From: a virus
Direction: 5' to 3' (one strand)
Length of the DNA: 35,128 nucleotides
IMG/VR virus record: IMGVR_UViG_3300022920_000020
Location: 1-35,128 of that record
Part shown: piece after piece, positions 22,485-28,983 of the stretch
How the letters are laid out: each line of letters opens with the position of its first letter
Position numbering within the stretch: the first letter of the stretch is position 1
Program-made: the position numbers and the translations under genes
The notes under the pieces: model-generated
Databases searched by the model: none
What the model saw: the letters and a program-made list of their open reading frames with translations, nothing else
What the model was told of the DNA's origin: nothing

Positions 22485-22691
22485 TTACAGGGAAGTAAAT
22501 TCTTGTATCGTCATATCTAACGACAAGCATATTACCTGCAAGGTGTGTAGCTTGATATTGGCGTTAGACCTCCACCGGATGACTTGCTGTGGAGATGTAT
22601 TAGCTATTCTAGCGAGTTCCCTGCTAGTTACTGATTTGTTTCTTTGCGCTTTTTTGAGGCAGTCGCCTGCATGAATTAATTCCATCGTCAT
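22485..22691 (-). CDS. Small XRE-family transcriptional regulator
   Basis: 68 residues from ATG 22691 (AGGAAACT before it); a longer open frame to 22865 overlaps SSB and has no support. The helix-turn-helix is VTSRELARIANTSPQQVIRWRSN (21-43), and the C-terminal helices (LHTLQVICLSLDMTIQEF) complete the XRE fold. It is the last gene of the recombination transcript, which itself starts at an operator. It is therefore a likely binder of the TAAAC-N6-GTTTA sites and may regulate itself (inference). Confidence 0.85.
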   Translation of the reverse strand: MTMELIHAGDCLKKAQRNKSVTSRELARIANTSPQQVIRWRSNANIKLHTLQVICLSLDMTIQEFTSL

Positions 22692-22749
22692 AGTTTCCTG
22701 TGCTATATTGGCTTGGCGGGTTCCCCCGATCCGCAACCTCCTATGGTTT

Positions 22750-22776
22750 GCCCCTCGAAAGAGGGGCTTTTTATTT
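22750..22776 (+). terminator. Plus-strand terminator-like hairpin in the XRE leader
   Basis: GCCCCTC-GAAA-GAGGGGC (7-bp perfect stem, GNRA loop) is followed by TTTTTATTT on the plus strand. On the minus strand the T tract lies upstream, so it is not a minus-strand terminator. It directly abuts the SSB stop. A -10-like TATATT at 22704-22709 on the plus strand would give an RNA of about 60 bases antisense to the XRE leader. It is the only plus-strand signal seen in the window. Confidence 0.6.
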
Positions 22777-23088
22777 CTAAAACGGAATATCTTCATCGAA
22801 GTTAATTGGCTCATCTGCTTGCTTTGCAGGAGCCTCAGACTGCGCTGGGGCAGAAGCCTGACCATCGGTATAGAACACCTTGACGTTACCTAGGATCGGA
22901 GTCTGGACATTTTTCTCTCTTTCCTCCTTGGTTGTCGCCTGACTGATAAATCCGTTATTCTCATATTGATCTTGCTGATCGGTATCCACGAAAGTAGTCA
23001 GGTCAAGGTAAGTACCCTTGGCTCCCTTATACAGTCTAGACTTGTCGATCTTTGTGACATCCACACGAACATTGATTCCTACTTTCAT
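22777..23088 (-). CDS. Single-stranded DNA-binding protein (phage type)
   Basis: 103 residues. A compact beta domain (MKVGINVRVDVTKIDKSRLYKGAKGTYLDLTTFVDTDQ) is followed by a low-complexity Ala/Gln/Pro linker and the acidic tip NFDEDIPF, like the C-terminal tail of SSB proteins that binds repair enzymes. It shares an ATGA junction with the exonuclease. It would coat ssDNA during annealing recombination. Confidence 0.8.
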   Translation of the reverse strand: MKVGINVRVDVTKIDKSRLYKGAKGTYLDLTTFVDTDQQDQYENNGFISQATTKEEREKNVQTPILGNVKVFYTDGQASAPAQSEAPAKQADEPINFDEDIPF

Positions 23089-23684
23089 TTTAGCTTCTCC
23101 ACTTGGTTTGCTATCTCTTCAACCGCCGAGTTAACTTCAGCGGCTAGTTTGGCGATGTATTCATCATCGCGTTCAACCCGCACTAGAACATGCGGCATCT
23201 CTGGGTGATAAGCAAAGAAGTCCCACCATTGCCTATCGGTAATCCACATACAGCCCTGAATCTGTTGCCAATATCTTTTCACCCCTTCCTGCGGGTTCAT
23301 CATGTATTCGGCGTGAGTTGTGGGCGCAGGGCATTTGATTTCAAGACCTCCTTGATCGGATATAAGTCCATCAGGCGAGCACCCATATGCAAATTCTGGG
23401 GTAACAATGAAGCCAGTCTCTATGACTTCATTCCCAGATATGTATTCATAAGCTTCGCGCGCTTCTGGCTCTAGGTCATTACCCCTCTGCATCCACTCGT
23501 TCACATAGACAGGCTCACCGCAACCGCGAATAGTTTCCGCTACAAGCTGGGCTACATATTTACGCGACTGAGTAGACGGCTTACCTGTCTGGGTGATAAG
23601 ACGGCCAAAGCCACTGGCTGAAGGCTTGCCCAATCGAGCGGCAAACCATTCATCAGTGCCCTGTTCATGCTCTAAGATAATCAT
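23085..23684 (-). CDS. YqaJ-like recombination exonuclease
   Basis: 199 residues. QGTDEWFAARLGKPSASGFGRLIT (8-31) is the YqaJ N-terminal signature. The catalytic set follows: WMQRGNDLEPEAREAYE (64-80), YGCSPDGLI (about 100-108, Asp), and GGLEIKCPA (112-120, E-x-K). It should chew 5' ends of dsDNA to expose ssDNA for the DUF1071 annealing protein next to it. ATGA overlap with that gene. Confidence 0.9.
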   Translation of the reverse strand: MIILEHEQGTDEWFAARLGKPSASGFGRLITQTGKPSTQSRKYVAQLVAETIRGCGEPVYVNEWMQRGNDLEPEAREAYEYISGNEVIETGFIVTPEFAYGCSPDGLISDQGGLEIKCPAPTTHAEYMMNPQEGVKRYWQQIQGCMWITDRQWWDFFAYHPEMPHVLVRVERDDEYIAKLAAEVNSAVEEIANQVEKLK

Positions 23685-24259
23685 GCTTCAGTCCTTCGCT
23701 TGGTACGCAAAGCGTGCATTGCCCTGTCAAATTGCGAAGCCAGAAGCTTGTTAGGATGTTCGCATTTGAAGTGAGTACAGAATGCCCCAACGTCAGCATC
23801 GCACTCATGGAGCATTTCCTTGAGTTCTTTTGCTTGGAAGTCATTGATTATCGCGTTGGCTACCACTGGGTTGATATCCTCGCCAGCATATATGTGATGG
23901 CCTAGACCGAACATTGCGAAGCACTTAACCAAGCAACGCATTTTGCTAGAATTAATTGCAAACTTGTCAGGGTTGATTATTGCTTTGTTTCTATGATCCA
24001 TGACAGGTAGCCACATATGGCGCATCATGACTTGATCCTGCTCGCCGCCAGTGTGAATGTGAACTACGCAACTGACCTCCACAGTGTCTGTATCTTCGCA
24101 CTTGTCAATTTCAAAGGAATAGTGAAGCTCTGGGTAATGCTCCATCATAGTACCGTAAGCCCAAGCCCACGACAGGTATGATAGGTTTCCTTTTTTTTCT
24201 ATGTGACTAGAAACATCTATAGCAGATAGAGTCTGCCAGACTTCTTTACTTAGTTGCAT
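23681..24259 (-). CDS. DUF1071 single-strand annealing protein (Sak-like)
   Basis: 192 residues; AGGAGG stands before ATG 24259. LSYLSWAWAYGTMMEHYPE at 26-44, then NKAIINPDKFAINSSKMRCLVKCFAMFGLGHHIYAGEDI (118-156), are the DUF1071 core. Family members pair with YqaJ-type exonucleases in phages and anneal complementary ssDNA. The C-terminal 40 residues are basic and variable. Together with the exonuclease and SSB it makes a Red-like recombination set. Confidence 0.82.
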   Translation of the reverse strand: MQLSKEVWQTLSAIDVSSHIEKKGNLSYLSWAWAYGTMMEHYPELHYSFEIDKCEDTDTVEVSCVVHIHTGGEQDQVMMRHMWLPVMDHRNKAIINPDKFAINSSKMRCLVKCFAMFGLGHHIYAGEDINPVVANAIINDFQAKELKEMLHECDADVGAFCTHFKCEHPNKLLASQFDRAMHALRTKRRTEA

Positions 24260-24416
24260 TTGATTGACCTCCTACGGTCTGTTCTAAAGCATATTGCTTA
24301 CCATATCCATCATAGTAAGATTGTGATTGATCTGGCAGTGCACTGTAACCGTAAAGACAGTCAAGTTCACCACGATCAAAATCATTAAGATTATTTATTG
24401 TCTCAGGGTCAATCAT
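24246..24416 (-). CDS. 56-residue early protein with Gly/Tyr repeats
   Basis: ATG 24416 overlaps the upstream TAA; a longer frame to 24461 runs into the neighbour. The motif DFDRGELDCLYGYSALPDQSQS then YYDGYGKQYALEQ resembles small phage and ribosome-modulation-factor-like proteins with a G-x-x-x-x-Y-x-x-GYG pattern. Function is not known. It lies between a DUF7249-like gene and the annealing protein, with AGGAGG for the next gene inside its 3' end. Confidence 0.65.
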   Translation of the reverse strand: MIDPETINNLNDFDRGELDCLYGYSALPDQSQSYYDGYGKQYALEQTVGGQSNATK

Positions 24417-24673
24417 TAAGAAGCCTCCCCATAGAAAACTTCTAAACAATGATGTTCCCATATTTCGCCCCAGTTGATTCCATCGAAGTCCACAAAATCA
24501 CGAAGCATCAAAGAGCATAACTTGATCTCTTCATAGATGATGTCCATGATAATACCTTCTAGCATTTCTGCAGAAGTCGCGGCATCTTCTTCTAACTGTT
24601 CACGAATCATTTCACCAAACCAAAGATTGATGAGCCAAGTATTTCTATTTGTCCAGCCATTGTAATCTGTCAT
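24416..24673 (-). CDS. DUF7249-like small protein
   Basis: 85 residues. YNGWTNRNTWLINLWFGE at 4-21 is the opening of a family (N-G-W-x-N-x-x-T-W-x-x-x-L-W) that is frequent in marine phages; function unknown. The C-terminal half is acidic and helical. It is the first gene behind operator copy 2, so it heads the recombination transcript. Confidence 0.75.
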   Translation of the reverse strand: MTDYNGWTNRNTWLINLWFGEMIREQLEEDAATSAEMLEGIIMDIIYEEIKLCSLMLRDFVDFDGINWGEIWEHHCLEVFYGEAS

Positions 24674-24704
24674 AACTAATACCTTTTTTATTGATTGAGG
24701 TGTA

Positions 24705-24745
24705 ACGATACACCCGATTCACTATAAAGTAAACCTTTTTGTTTA
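24705..24745 (-). promoter_or_regulatory. Early promoter with dyad operator, copy 2
   Basis: Operator 24730-24745 is TAAAC-CTTTTT-GTTTA, a perfect dyad. On the minus strand TTTACT (24733-24728), 17 bp, TATCGT (24710-24705). The leader CTCAATCAATAAAAAAGG then GTATTAGTT leads to ATG 24673. It drives the recombination unit and, at its end, the XRE regulator. Confidence 0.82.
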
Positions 24746-24779
24746 TTTATTTATTAGAATCGTGGATAAATCGGCGATC

Positions 24780-24801
24780 AAAAAAAAGCCCCCGAAGGGG
24801 C
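24780..24801 (-). terminator. Strong UUCG-loop terminator
   Basis: On the minus strand GCCCC-TTCG-GGGGC is followed by eight T. It closes the unit of three small genes at 24809-25349, just before the operator at 24730. Loop and U run make this the best terminator in the window. Confidence 0.9.
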
Positions 24802-24808
24802 ATTGTTG

Positions 24809-24991
24809 CTAGAGGTATTTGGTGTACCTGACAGGAGTAAAAGAATCTTGCTTTTCTATTCGTTCCATTTCAATTTTATTTTCAGGGAATGCAATATGCA
24901 AAGTCTTGGCGGCATCCATTGCTTTTTCCCATGTTGGGTAGTCACCTACTAATCGGCCATCATTCCAAACTGCGAAGTAATCTAAAAGCAT
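24809..24991 (-). CDS. Small early protein, unknown
   Basis: 60 residues from ATG 24991, with GGGGGG seven bases upstream; a TTG at 24997 is less likely. Its opening MLLDYFAVWNDGRLVGDYPTWEKAMDAAKTLHIAF suggests a short beta-alpha protein. It is the third gene of the operator-3 unit; TAATG couples it to the gene before. Confidence 0.62.
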   Translation of the reverse strand: MLLDYFAVWNDGRLVGDYPTWEKAMDAAKTLHIAFPENKIEMERIEKQDSFTPVRYTKYL

Positions 24992-25158
24992 TAGCAAACC
25001 CCCCTTTCTATGCAGTCAACGTAAATCATTTCCCCTGTGAATAACAGGAGTCCAAGAAGTAACATTGCTAGAAGGAACTCTTTTCTAGCAAGCGCGATTT
25101 CCTCACGCTTTTCTAGGTTTCTATCAAGACTTTTAAGACAGCATTGATTAATTTTCAT
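24991..25158 (-). CDS. 55-residue membrane protein, unknown
   Basis: ATG 25158 overlaps the previous TGA (ATGA); an open frame eight codons longer has no ribosome site. The N-terminal half is basic/helical (KSLDRNLEKREEIALARKE) and is followed by one membrane helix (FLLAMLLLGLLLFTGEMIYV) with a short tail holding two Cys. Small membrane proteins in early units may be host-takeover or superinfection factors (inference). Confidence 0.65.
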   Translation of the reverse strand: MKINQCCLKSLDRNLEKREEIALARKEFLLAMLLLGLLLFTGEMIYVDCIERGVC

Positions 25159-25349
25159 TTGTATATCCCCACTACTGTCCACAAACCTTCATTAGCCAAA
25201 GCTTCTTCAAAACAGCCGACAGCACTAGCGCGCATATGTGACTTGATAAATTCGCGGGCAGTCTCGTCTTGAATTAGATTCCGCTTCTGCATATAGAGTT
25301 CAACTTGATGTTCATCAACTTCCACTGAAAAATTTATTGCGACTTTCAT
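25155..25349 (-). CDS. Small early protein, unknown
   Basis: 64 residues from ATG 25349, first gene of the operator-3 unit. It reads MKVAINFSVEVDEHQVELYM then a helical segment with Arg/Lys/Ala (SHMRASAVGCFEEAL). It may be a small beta-alpha protein or a DNA/RNA-binding one; no family recognised. Confidence 0.62.
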   Translation of the reverse strand: MKVAINFSVEVDEHQVELYMQKRNLIQDETAREFIKSHMRASAVGCFEEALANEGLWTVVGIYK

Positions 25350-25381
25350 AACTAATACCTTTATTCATTGATTGAAGTAAT

Positions 25382-25422
25382 ACGATACCCCCAGTCTACA
25401 ATAAAGTAAACCTTTTTGTTTA
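25382..25422 (-). promoter_or_regulatory. Early promoter with dyad operator, copy 3
   Basis: Operator 25407-25422 is TAAAC-CTTTTT-GTTTA, a perfect dyad. On the minus strand TTTACT (25410-25405), 17 bp, TATCGT (25387-25382). It precedes the three-gene unit 25349-24809 with the same leader type as copies 1, 2 and 4. Confidence 0.82.
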
Positions 25423-25432
25423 TTATTATGCA

Positions 25433-25455
25433 ATAAAAAGCCCCAATTAAGGGGC
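25433..25455 (-). terminator. Terminator after the 88-residue gene
   Basis: On the minus strand GCCCC-TTAATT-GGGGC is followed by TTTTTATT. It lies between the gene at 25478 and operator copy 3, separating the first two early units. Confidence 0.85.
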
Positions 25456-25477
25456 GAAGGATTACGAGGCGTTTGAT

Positions 25478-25744
25478 TTATATGATTAATTTGGTGTTGA
25501 TGGTTTTGGTTTCGTGGCCGATACGCTCTAATCGCAACACTAACGCATCGGCTTTATTTTTTGTTAGCCTTCCTTCGTGAGCCAGAGTCCATTCACCAGC
25601 ATCCATGATGCCAAACTCTTTCATTTCTTTACGTTCTTCAGCACACTTTATTCTGCTCCAAATCTGATATTTCTTGACGTTTCCTTTATGACCATGACGT
25701 ACTGCCTTGCGGCTTGTATTTGGTAAGCTTCCTGAACCTAACAT
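25478..25744 (-). CDS. Small basic early protein, unknown
   Basis: 88 residues from ATG 25744. Its first third is basic (SRKAVRHGHKGNVKKYQIW) and the rest reads like a short alpha-beta fold (EFGIMDAGEWTLAHEGRLTKNKADALVLRLE). It is alone in its unit (operator copy 4, gene, terminator), so it is a self-contained early cassette next to the lysis genes. No function can be named. Confidence 0.62.
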   Translation of the reverse strand: MLGSGSLPNTSRKAVRHGHKGNVKKYQIWSRIKCAEERKEMKEFGIMDAGEWTLAHEGRLTKNKADALVLRLERIGHETKTINTKLII

Positions 25745-25776
25745 ATTTATTACCTTTTTTTATTGATTGAGGTAAT

Positions 25777-25817
25777 ACGATACATCCATTTATTGAACAA
25801 GTAAACCTTTTTGTTAA
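25777..25817 (-). promoter_or_regulatory. Early promoter with dyad operator, copy 4
   Basis: Operator 25802-25817 is TAAAC-CTTTTT-GTTAA; it touches the endolysin stop codon. On the minus strand TTTACT (25805-25800), 17 bp, TATCGT (25782-25777). It marks the boundary between the late lysis genes and the early genes. Confidence 0.8.
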
Positions 25818-26219
25818 TTAATATGACCAGATAGCAGGGCAAGGGAAGCCATCTTCTTCAGTGCAGTCATCTAAGTGTATGAATCTGCCACGGCCTTTCT
25901 GCTGTATCCCTATTCTTTGTATACCATGCTTCTGAGCCACTCTAACGATTTCTAAGGCCTTTTCTCCATTGGCTAGTATATCTACCGCCTTTCCTGTTGT
26001 ATGCGCGCCTGGGACCTCTTTACGGGCTTCTATGGGATGCTGTGGACTCCTGTACGCCGATGATAGGGCGAAGCTGAAACCACACTCTTCTCTCATAGCA
26101 TTCAGCTTAGACAAGAACGCTAAATCAAAGCCATGTTCACCAGTGTGCTTGCAAGCCAGTTCTTTCGGCTTGAAGTAGTTCTTAGGTTCTTTAGAATCTT
26201 TCTTAGCATCTTCTGCCAT
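25818..26219 (-). CDS. Endolysin, M15-family (D-Ala-D-Ala carboxypeptidase-like) peptidase
   Basis: 133 residues from ATG 26219 (GAGG eight bases upstream); ATG 26225, which overlaps the holin stop, is the alternative. Motifs of Peptidase_M15_3: SSAYRSPQHP (about 53-62), GAHTTGKAVDI with zinc ligands His and Asp, and RFIHLDD with the third ligand His. It cuts peptidoglycan cross-links in the periplasm. No signal peptide, so it needs the holin upstream for release. It is the last gene of the late transcript. Confidence 0.87.
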   Translation of the reverse strand: MAEDAKKDSKEPKNYFKPKELACKHTGEHGFDLAFLSKLNAMREECGFSFALSSAYRSPQHPIEARKEVPGAHTTGKAVDILANGEKALEIVRVAQKHGIQRIGIQQKGRGRFIHLDDCTEEDGFPCPAIWSY

Positions 26220-26221
26220 TT

Positions 26222-26593
26222 TCATTTCCTCATATTCATCAACTTGCTCGCACCTTTGATACCGAAGCTAGAACTGATAGCTATGAACAGTAAGTATTGA
26301 TACCACTCAGGCAAATCATTCAGTGCGGCGAACGCTTGTTCAACTCTATGTATTACCGACATATCATTTACTATTATTGCATACCCCACCATGAATATGG
26401 GGATCGCTAAAATACAAGTCCAGAATTCGTCTTTCCAAGAGTTCGCAGAAGCATCTACCATCTTCGCTTCCCAGTCAGCGTCATTCTGAATTACATTCAT
26501 CTTGGCTTCATGCTTGGCCTTAGACTGCTCGGCTTTGTTCTTCAAGAACCCGCCAGCAAGATCGGCAATAGGTGCTAGTAATAGCTTCAGCAT
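26222..26593 (-). CDS. Holin, GTA three-transmembrane type
   Basis: 123 residues. The motif WKDEFWTCILAIPIFMVGYAI (52-72), LPEWYQYLLFIAISSSFGIKG (93-113) and the charged N-terminal helix match the 3-TM holin family known from gene-transfer agents. It makes the inner-membrane hole. Overlaps the endolysin start and the upstream XhlA-like gene (TGATG), so the lysis cassette is one coupled unit. Confidence 0.82.
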   Translation of the reverse strand: MLKLLLAPIADLAGGFLKNKAEQSKAKHEAKMNVIQNDADWEAKMVDASANSWKDEFWTCILAIPIFMVGYAIIVNDMSVIHRVEQAFAALNDLPEWYQYLLFIAISSSFGIKGASKLMNMRK

Positions 26594-26775
26594 CAGTACA
26601 ACCTTTCAATTAGAAATAAACCAATAATCAATGGGTACATGCCCCATAGCATCATTTCAGATTTCTTGAATCTTTCAGAGCCATCGTCTAGCCGTTTTTC
26701 TATGTTTGCCATTCGCACAGCGCACTCGCGTTCGTGAGCTTCTAGCTTTAGAAGTGCTTCTTTAACTGTTGCCAC
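26593..26775 (-). CDS. XhlA-like small membrane protein of the lysis cassette
   Basis: 60 residues from GTG 26775; AGGAG stands six bases ahead. A helix predicted to be a coiled coil (LLKLEAHERECAVRMANIEKRL) is followed by a membrane helix (LWGMYPLIIGLFLI). This is the haemolysin/XhlA layout, which works with a holin. It overlaps the previous gene by 14 bases. Confidence 0.68.
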   Translation of the reverse strand: MATVKEALLKLEAHERECAVRMANIEKRLDDGSERFKKSEMMLWGMYPLIIGLFLIERLY

Positions 26776-27247
26776 TAATGGCTCCTAATATTAATGCGAA
26801 TACAAAATACACGGCATAGCCAAGTATAGCTATCCCAGTGATCTGGATGCTATTCCAGAAGAATGCCTTACGCTTTCGTTCTTGGAGATAGATTGTCTTT
26901 TCTCTTTGGGTAGCGATAGACCTGCGTAACTGAACTAACTCGTTGTAGCCTTCTTTCCCGTAGGTATACATCAGCAACTCTCGCAGTTCGCGCTCCATCT
27001 GCTGGGTACGCTTATTTCGAGCGTATGTATTCATCGCTTCTTCATTAACAGACTTAGATGAAATAATCTTCTTGAACAGTGGTGGGTTATCAGCCTGACG
27101 CTTTGCTTCAGAAAGATCAGATACAGCACCATAGAAACGCCCAATCTGTGTCAAGGTATCCTCAACATCTTTGCCAGCAGACACCATACGCTTGATTGTT
27201 CCGAACGCGTTCACCGCTACCGACATTGCTGTTATTGGATCTATCAT
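26762..27247 (-). CDS. Lysis-region membrane-anchored protein
   Basis: 161 residues. The pattern MIDPITAMSVAVNAFGTIKRMVSAGKDVEDTL opens a family I know from many aquatic phages, next to tail or lysis genes. The middle is helical and charged, with one C-terminal membrane helix (about 132-155: ITGIAILGYAVYFVFALILGA). Spanin-like or accessory holin function is inferred from position only. GAGG lies before ATG 27247. Confidence 0.72.
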   Translation of the reverse strand: MIDPITAMSVAVNAFGTIKRMVSAGKDVEDTLTQIGRFYGAVSDLSEAKRQADNPPLFKKIISSKSVNEEAMNTYARNKRTQQMERELRELLMYTYGKEGYNELVQLRRSIATQREKTIYLQERKRKAFFWNSIQITGIAILGYAVYFVFALILGAISGNS

Positions 27248-27249
27248 TA

Positions 27250-27891
27250 TTACGCCTCTAGGCCATATCTTGCGTAACCCTTCGCTACGCTATATTCGAG
27301 TGTGTTCTTGTTAAATACGAATCCCCAAAAAATTATTTCATCAGCATTAATATGCGTTGTCGGTGCGAACGGGTACTGTAGGTCATTTTCTCTACAGAAA
27401 TTAGTGATAGTTGTCACAGATGCTTTGCAATAGACATCAATCCAATCTGAAGAAGTTCCATCCTGTTCGTGCGTGACAGCATAAAAACAGTTGGGTACAG
27501 GCAAAGCAGGTTTATCGCCATCGTATTCCCTTATGACAACTTTCAGCTGGACGGCTTCGGTTACCAAATCAAACTTTAGGCCATACCAATGCTTTAAATT
27601 ACTATTAGGGTAGCTGGTGCCAAACGAAAGTTGTAAAGCCTCTGATGGAAACGCATCAAGACCATACCAACTTATGCTTGGATTTGTATAAGGCTCTCTG
27701 TATCCTTCATAACGACCTACAAGATTATTCCGGCTTAACCCGAAAGGACTATACGCAGGAAACTTTTGTCTAAGTTCTTCTAGTATAGCTTTGCTTCCGT
27801 TTGCACCGACAGTGAAATCTTGTCTGACAACCGAGCCGCCTACATATACATCGTCCCGTAATTCGCGCCTGTGCTGAGAATAAAATGGCAT
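27250..27891 (-). CDS. Late protein of unknown function (possible fibre or adsorption protein)
   Basis: 213 residues, aromatic-rich (SWYGLDAF, HWYGLKFDL, EIIFWGFVFN) and without a signal peptide, transmembrane helix or recognised motif. Globular, beta-rich by composition. It sits between the small 120-residue gene and the lysis genes, so it is a late product. It may be a host-range or tail-linked protein. Confidence 0.65.
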   Translation of the reverse strand: MPFYSQHRRELRDDVYVGGSVVRQDFTVGANGSKAILEELRQKFPAYSPFGLSRNNLVGRYEGYREPYTNPSISWYGLDAFPSEALQLSFGTSYPNSNLKHWYGLKFDLVTEAVQLKVVIREYDGDKPALPVPNCFYAVTHEQDGTSSDWIDVYCKASVTTITNFCRENDLQYPFAPTTHINADEIIFWGFVFNKNTLEYSVAKGYARYGLEA

Positions 27892-27901
27892 AGCTGTATC
27901 T

Positions 27902-28264
27902 CTAATCCGCAGGAATGAGGTCGATGTCTTTTTGTGTGTACTGTAAAACTCTCAGCATATCTTCTACGTTCCTAGCATGGCCTGCCTCTAGCAGGATATC
28001 TAAAAAATCTGTACCGCCTTGCTTGGCTAATCCCCAAGCGACAATGTTCGCTTTGGTCACATCAGAAAACGCTACGAAGGATTCAGCATTAACATCGTCT
28101 ACATCTAGTTCTGTTTTTATCAAAGCTACGCTGTGATGATCTGGCAGGCTAGTCTCAAAAAAATGCACCTCCCACTCAATATACTTCACAATATCAGTAA
28201 AGTTTTCAGTCGTCACGCAACCGACTCGTCTCAGTTCTGTGATGTAATCAATTGTCATGCTCAT
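27902..28264 (-). CDS. Small late protein (DUF7936-like)
   Basis: 120 residues. Residues 5-60 (YITELRRVGCVTTENFTDIVKYIEWEVHFFE) and ALIKTELDVDDVNAESFVAFSDVTKANIVAWGLAKQGG resemble a small marine-phage family found after fibre genes. Function is unknown. ATGA links it to the glycosyltransferase-like gene upstream. Confidence 0.7.
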   Translation of the reverse strand: MSMTIDYITELRRVGCVTTENFTDIVKYIEWEVHFFETSLPDHHSVALIKTELDVDDVNAESFVAFSDVTKANIVAWGLAKQGGTDFLDILLEAGHARNVEDMLRVLQYTQKDIDLIPAD

Positions 28265-28983
28265 TTGCTAACTCCTAATGGTAAATTTTTAGCCAGCCCT
28301 TTTCTTAGCTTGGCGACTCTATGCAATGTTTTCAGTGCCACTGATTCAACCTTTTTACGGGCATCATCAGGTAATCCCTCTGAAAACTCTAATGCTGTTT
28401 CTAATCTATAGGCAAACATCTCGTTGCCATTAGCTGTCCCTTTTTCGTAAACAGAGGTGTAATTCAAAACAGATGCTTGCTCTCCTAACATACCGTAGTC
28501 CATAGCGACTCTTGCGCTGACAGCCTCTGGGATAATCACATCGCACTTATGGTTCATGTGCCTAGGCATTCTTAATCTTTTCACGCGACCAAGGACACCT
28601 GCATCACCGTCTGGTATTCTTACCCACCGACTTGGGTTGATACAGAAAACAGATAAATCCATCGACTTTTTGCTCAGATTGCTACCGATCAGCCCATATA
28701 TATGATTGTTATCAGAGTTATCTGTGAACACTCCTTCCCGACTCACGCATATGTCGTACTGCTCTAGTAACGATTTTTCTGGCAAATCGCCTTCTTGTAT
28801 ATCTAATATTACTCCGCTCTTGACAACCAAGCAAATCTCGTCAGAGTTCATTAGTGCTGTTCTTATAAAACCGCCATTATAATCAACTACATCAAACTCC
28901 CAATCAGGCATATTCTTACGAATGCTATTAAGCGTAAGCCCGCTTAACTGATTGCATTTGATCACCAATATCTTTAGGCGCAA
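28261..28983 (-). CDS. Glycosyltransferase-like protein, partner of the KpsC-like gene
   Basis: 240 residues from TTG 28983, chosen because a perfect AGGAGG (28995-28990) lies six bases ahead; the longer frame to 29058 has no site and overlaps the neighbour by 131 bases. The opening ILVIKCNQLSGLTLNSIRKNMPDWEFDVVDYNGG and the line NSDEICLVVKSGVIL at about 48-62 resemble a GT-A-type nucleotide-sugar fold, but no DXD is certain. It overlaps the KpsC-like gene by 56 bases. Assignment is tentative. Confidence 0.5.
   Translation of the reverse strand: MRLKILVIKCNQLSGLTLNSIRKNMPDWEFDVVDYNGGFIRTALMNSDEICLVVKSGVILDIQEGDLPEKSLLEQYDICVSREGVFTDNSDNNHIYGLIGSNLSKKSMDLSVFCINPSRWVRIPDGDAGVLGRVKRLRMPRHMNHKCDVIIPEAVSARVAMDYGMLGEQASVLNYTSVYEKGTANGNEMFAYRLETALEFSEGLPDDARKKVESVALKTLHRVAKLRKGLAKNLPLGVSK

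Noticed and set aside
22336-22674. Plus-strand frame of 112 residues, ending 94 bases before the plus-strand terminator
   Set aside because: Most of it is antisense to the XRE gene and its operator; there is no ribosome site and the protein has no family-like pattern. Only the terminator is kept as a plus-strand signal.
22711-22740. tRNA 3'-end-like string GGCGGGTTCCCCCGATCC on the plus strand (possible attP or tRNA)
   Set aside because: The arm does not form a 5-bp stem with a 7-base loop, no D-arm or anticodon arm lies upstream, and no integrase is present.
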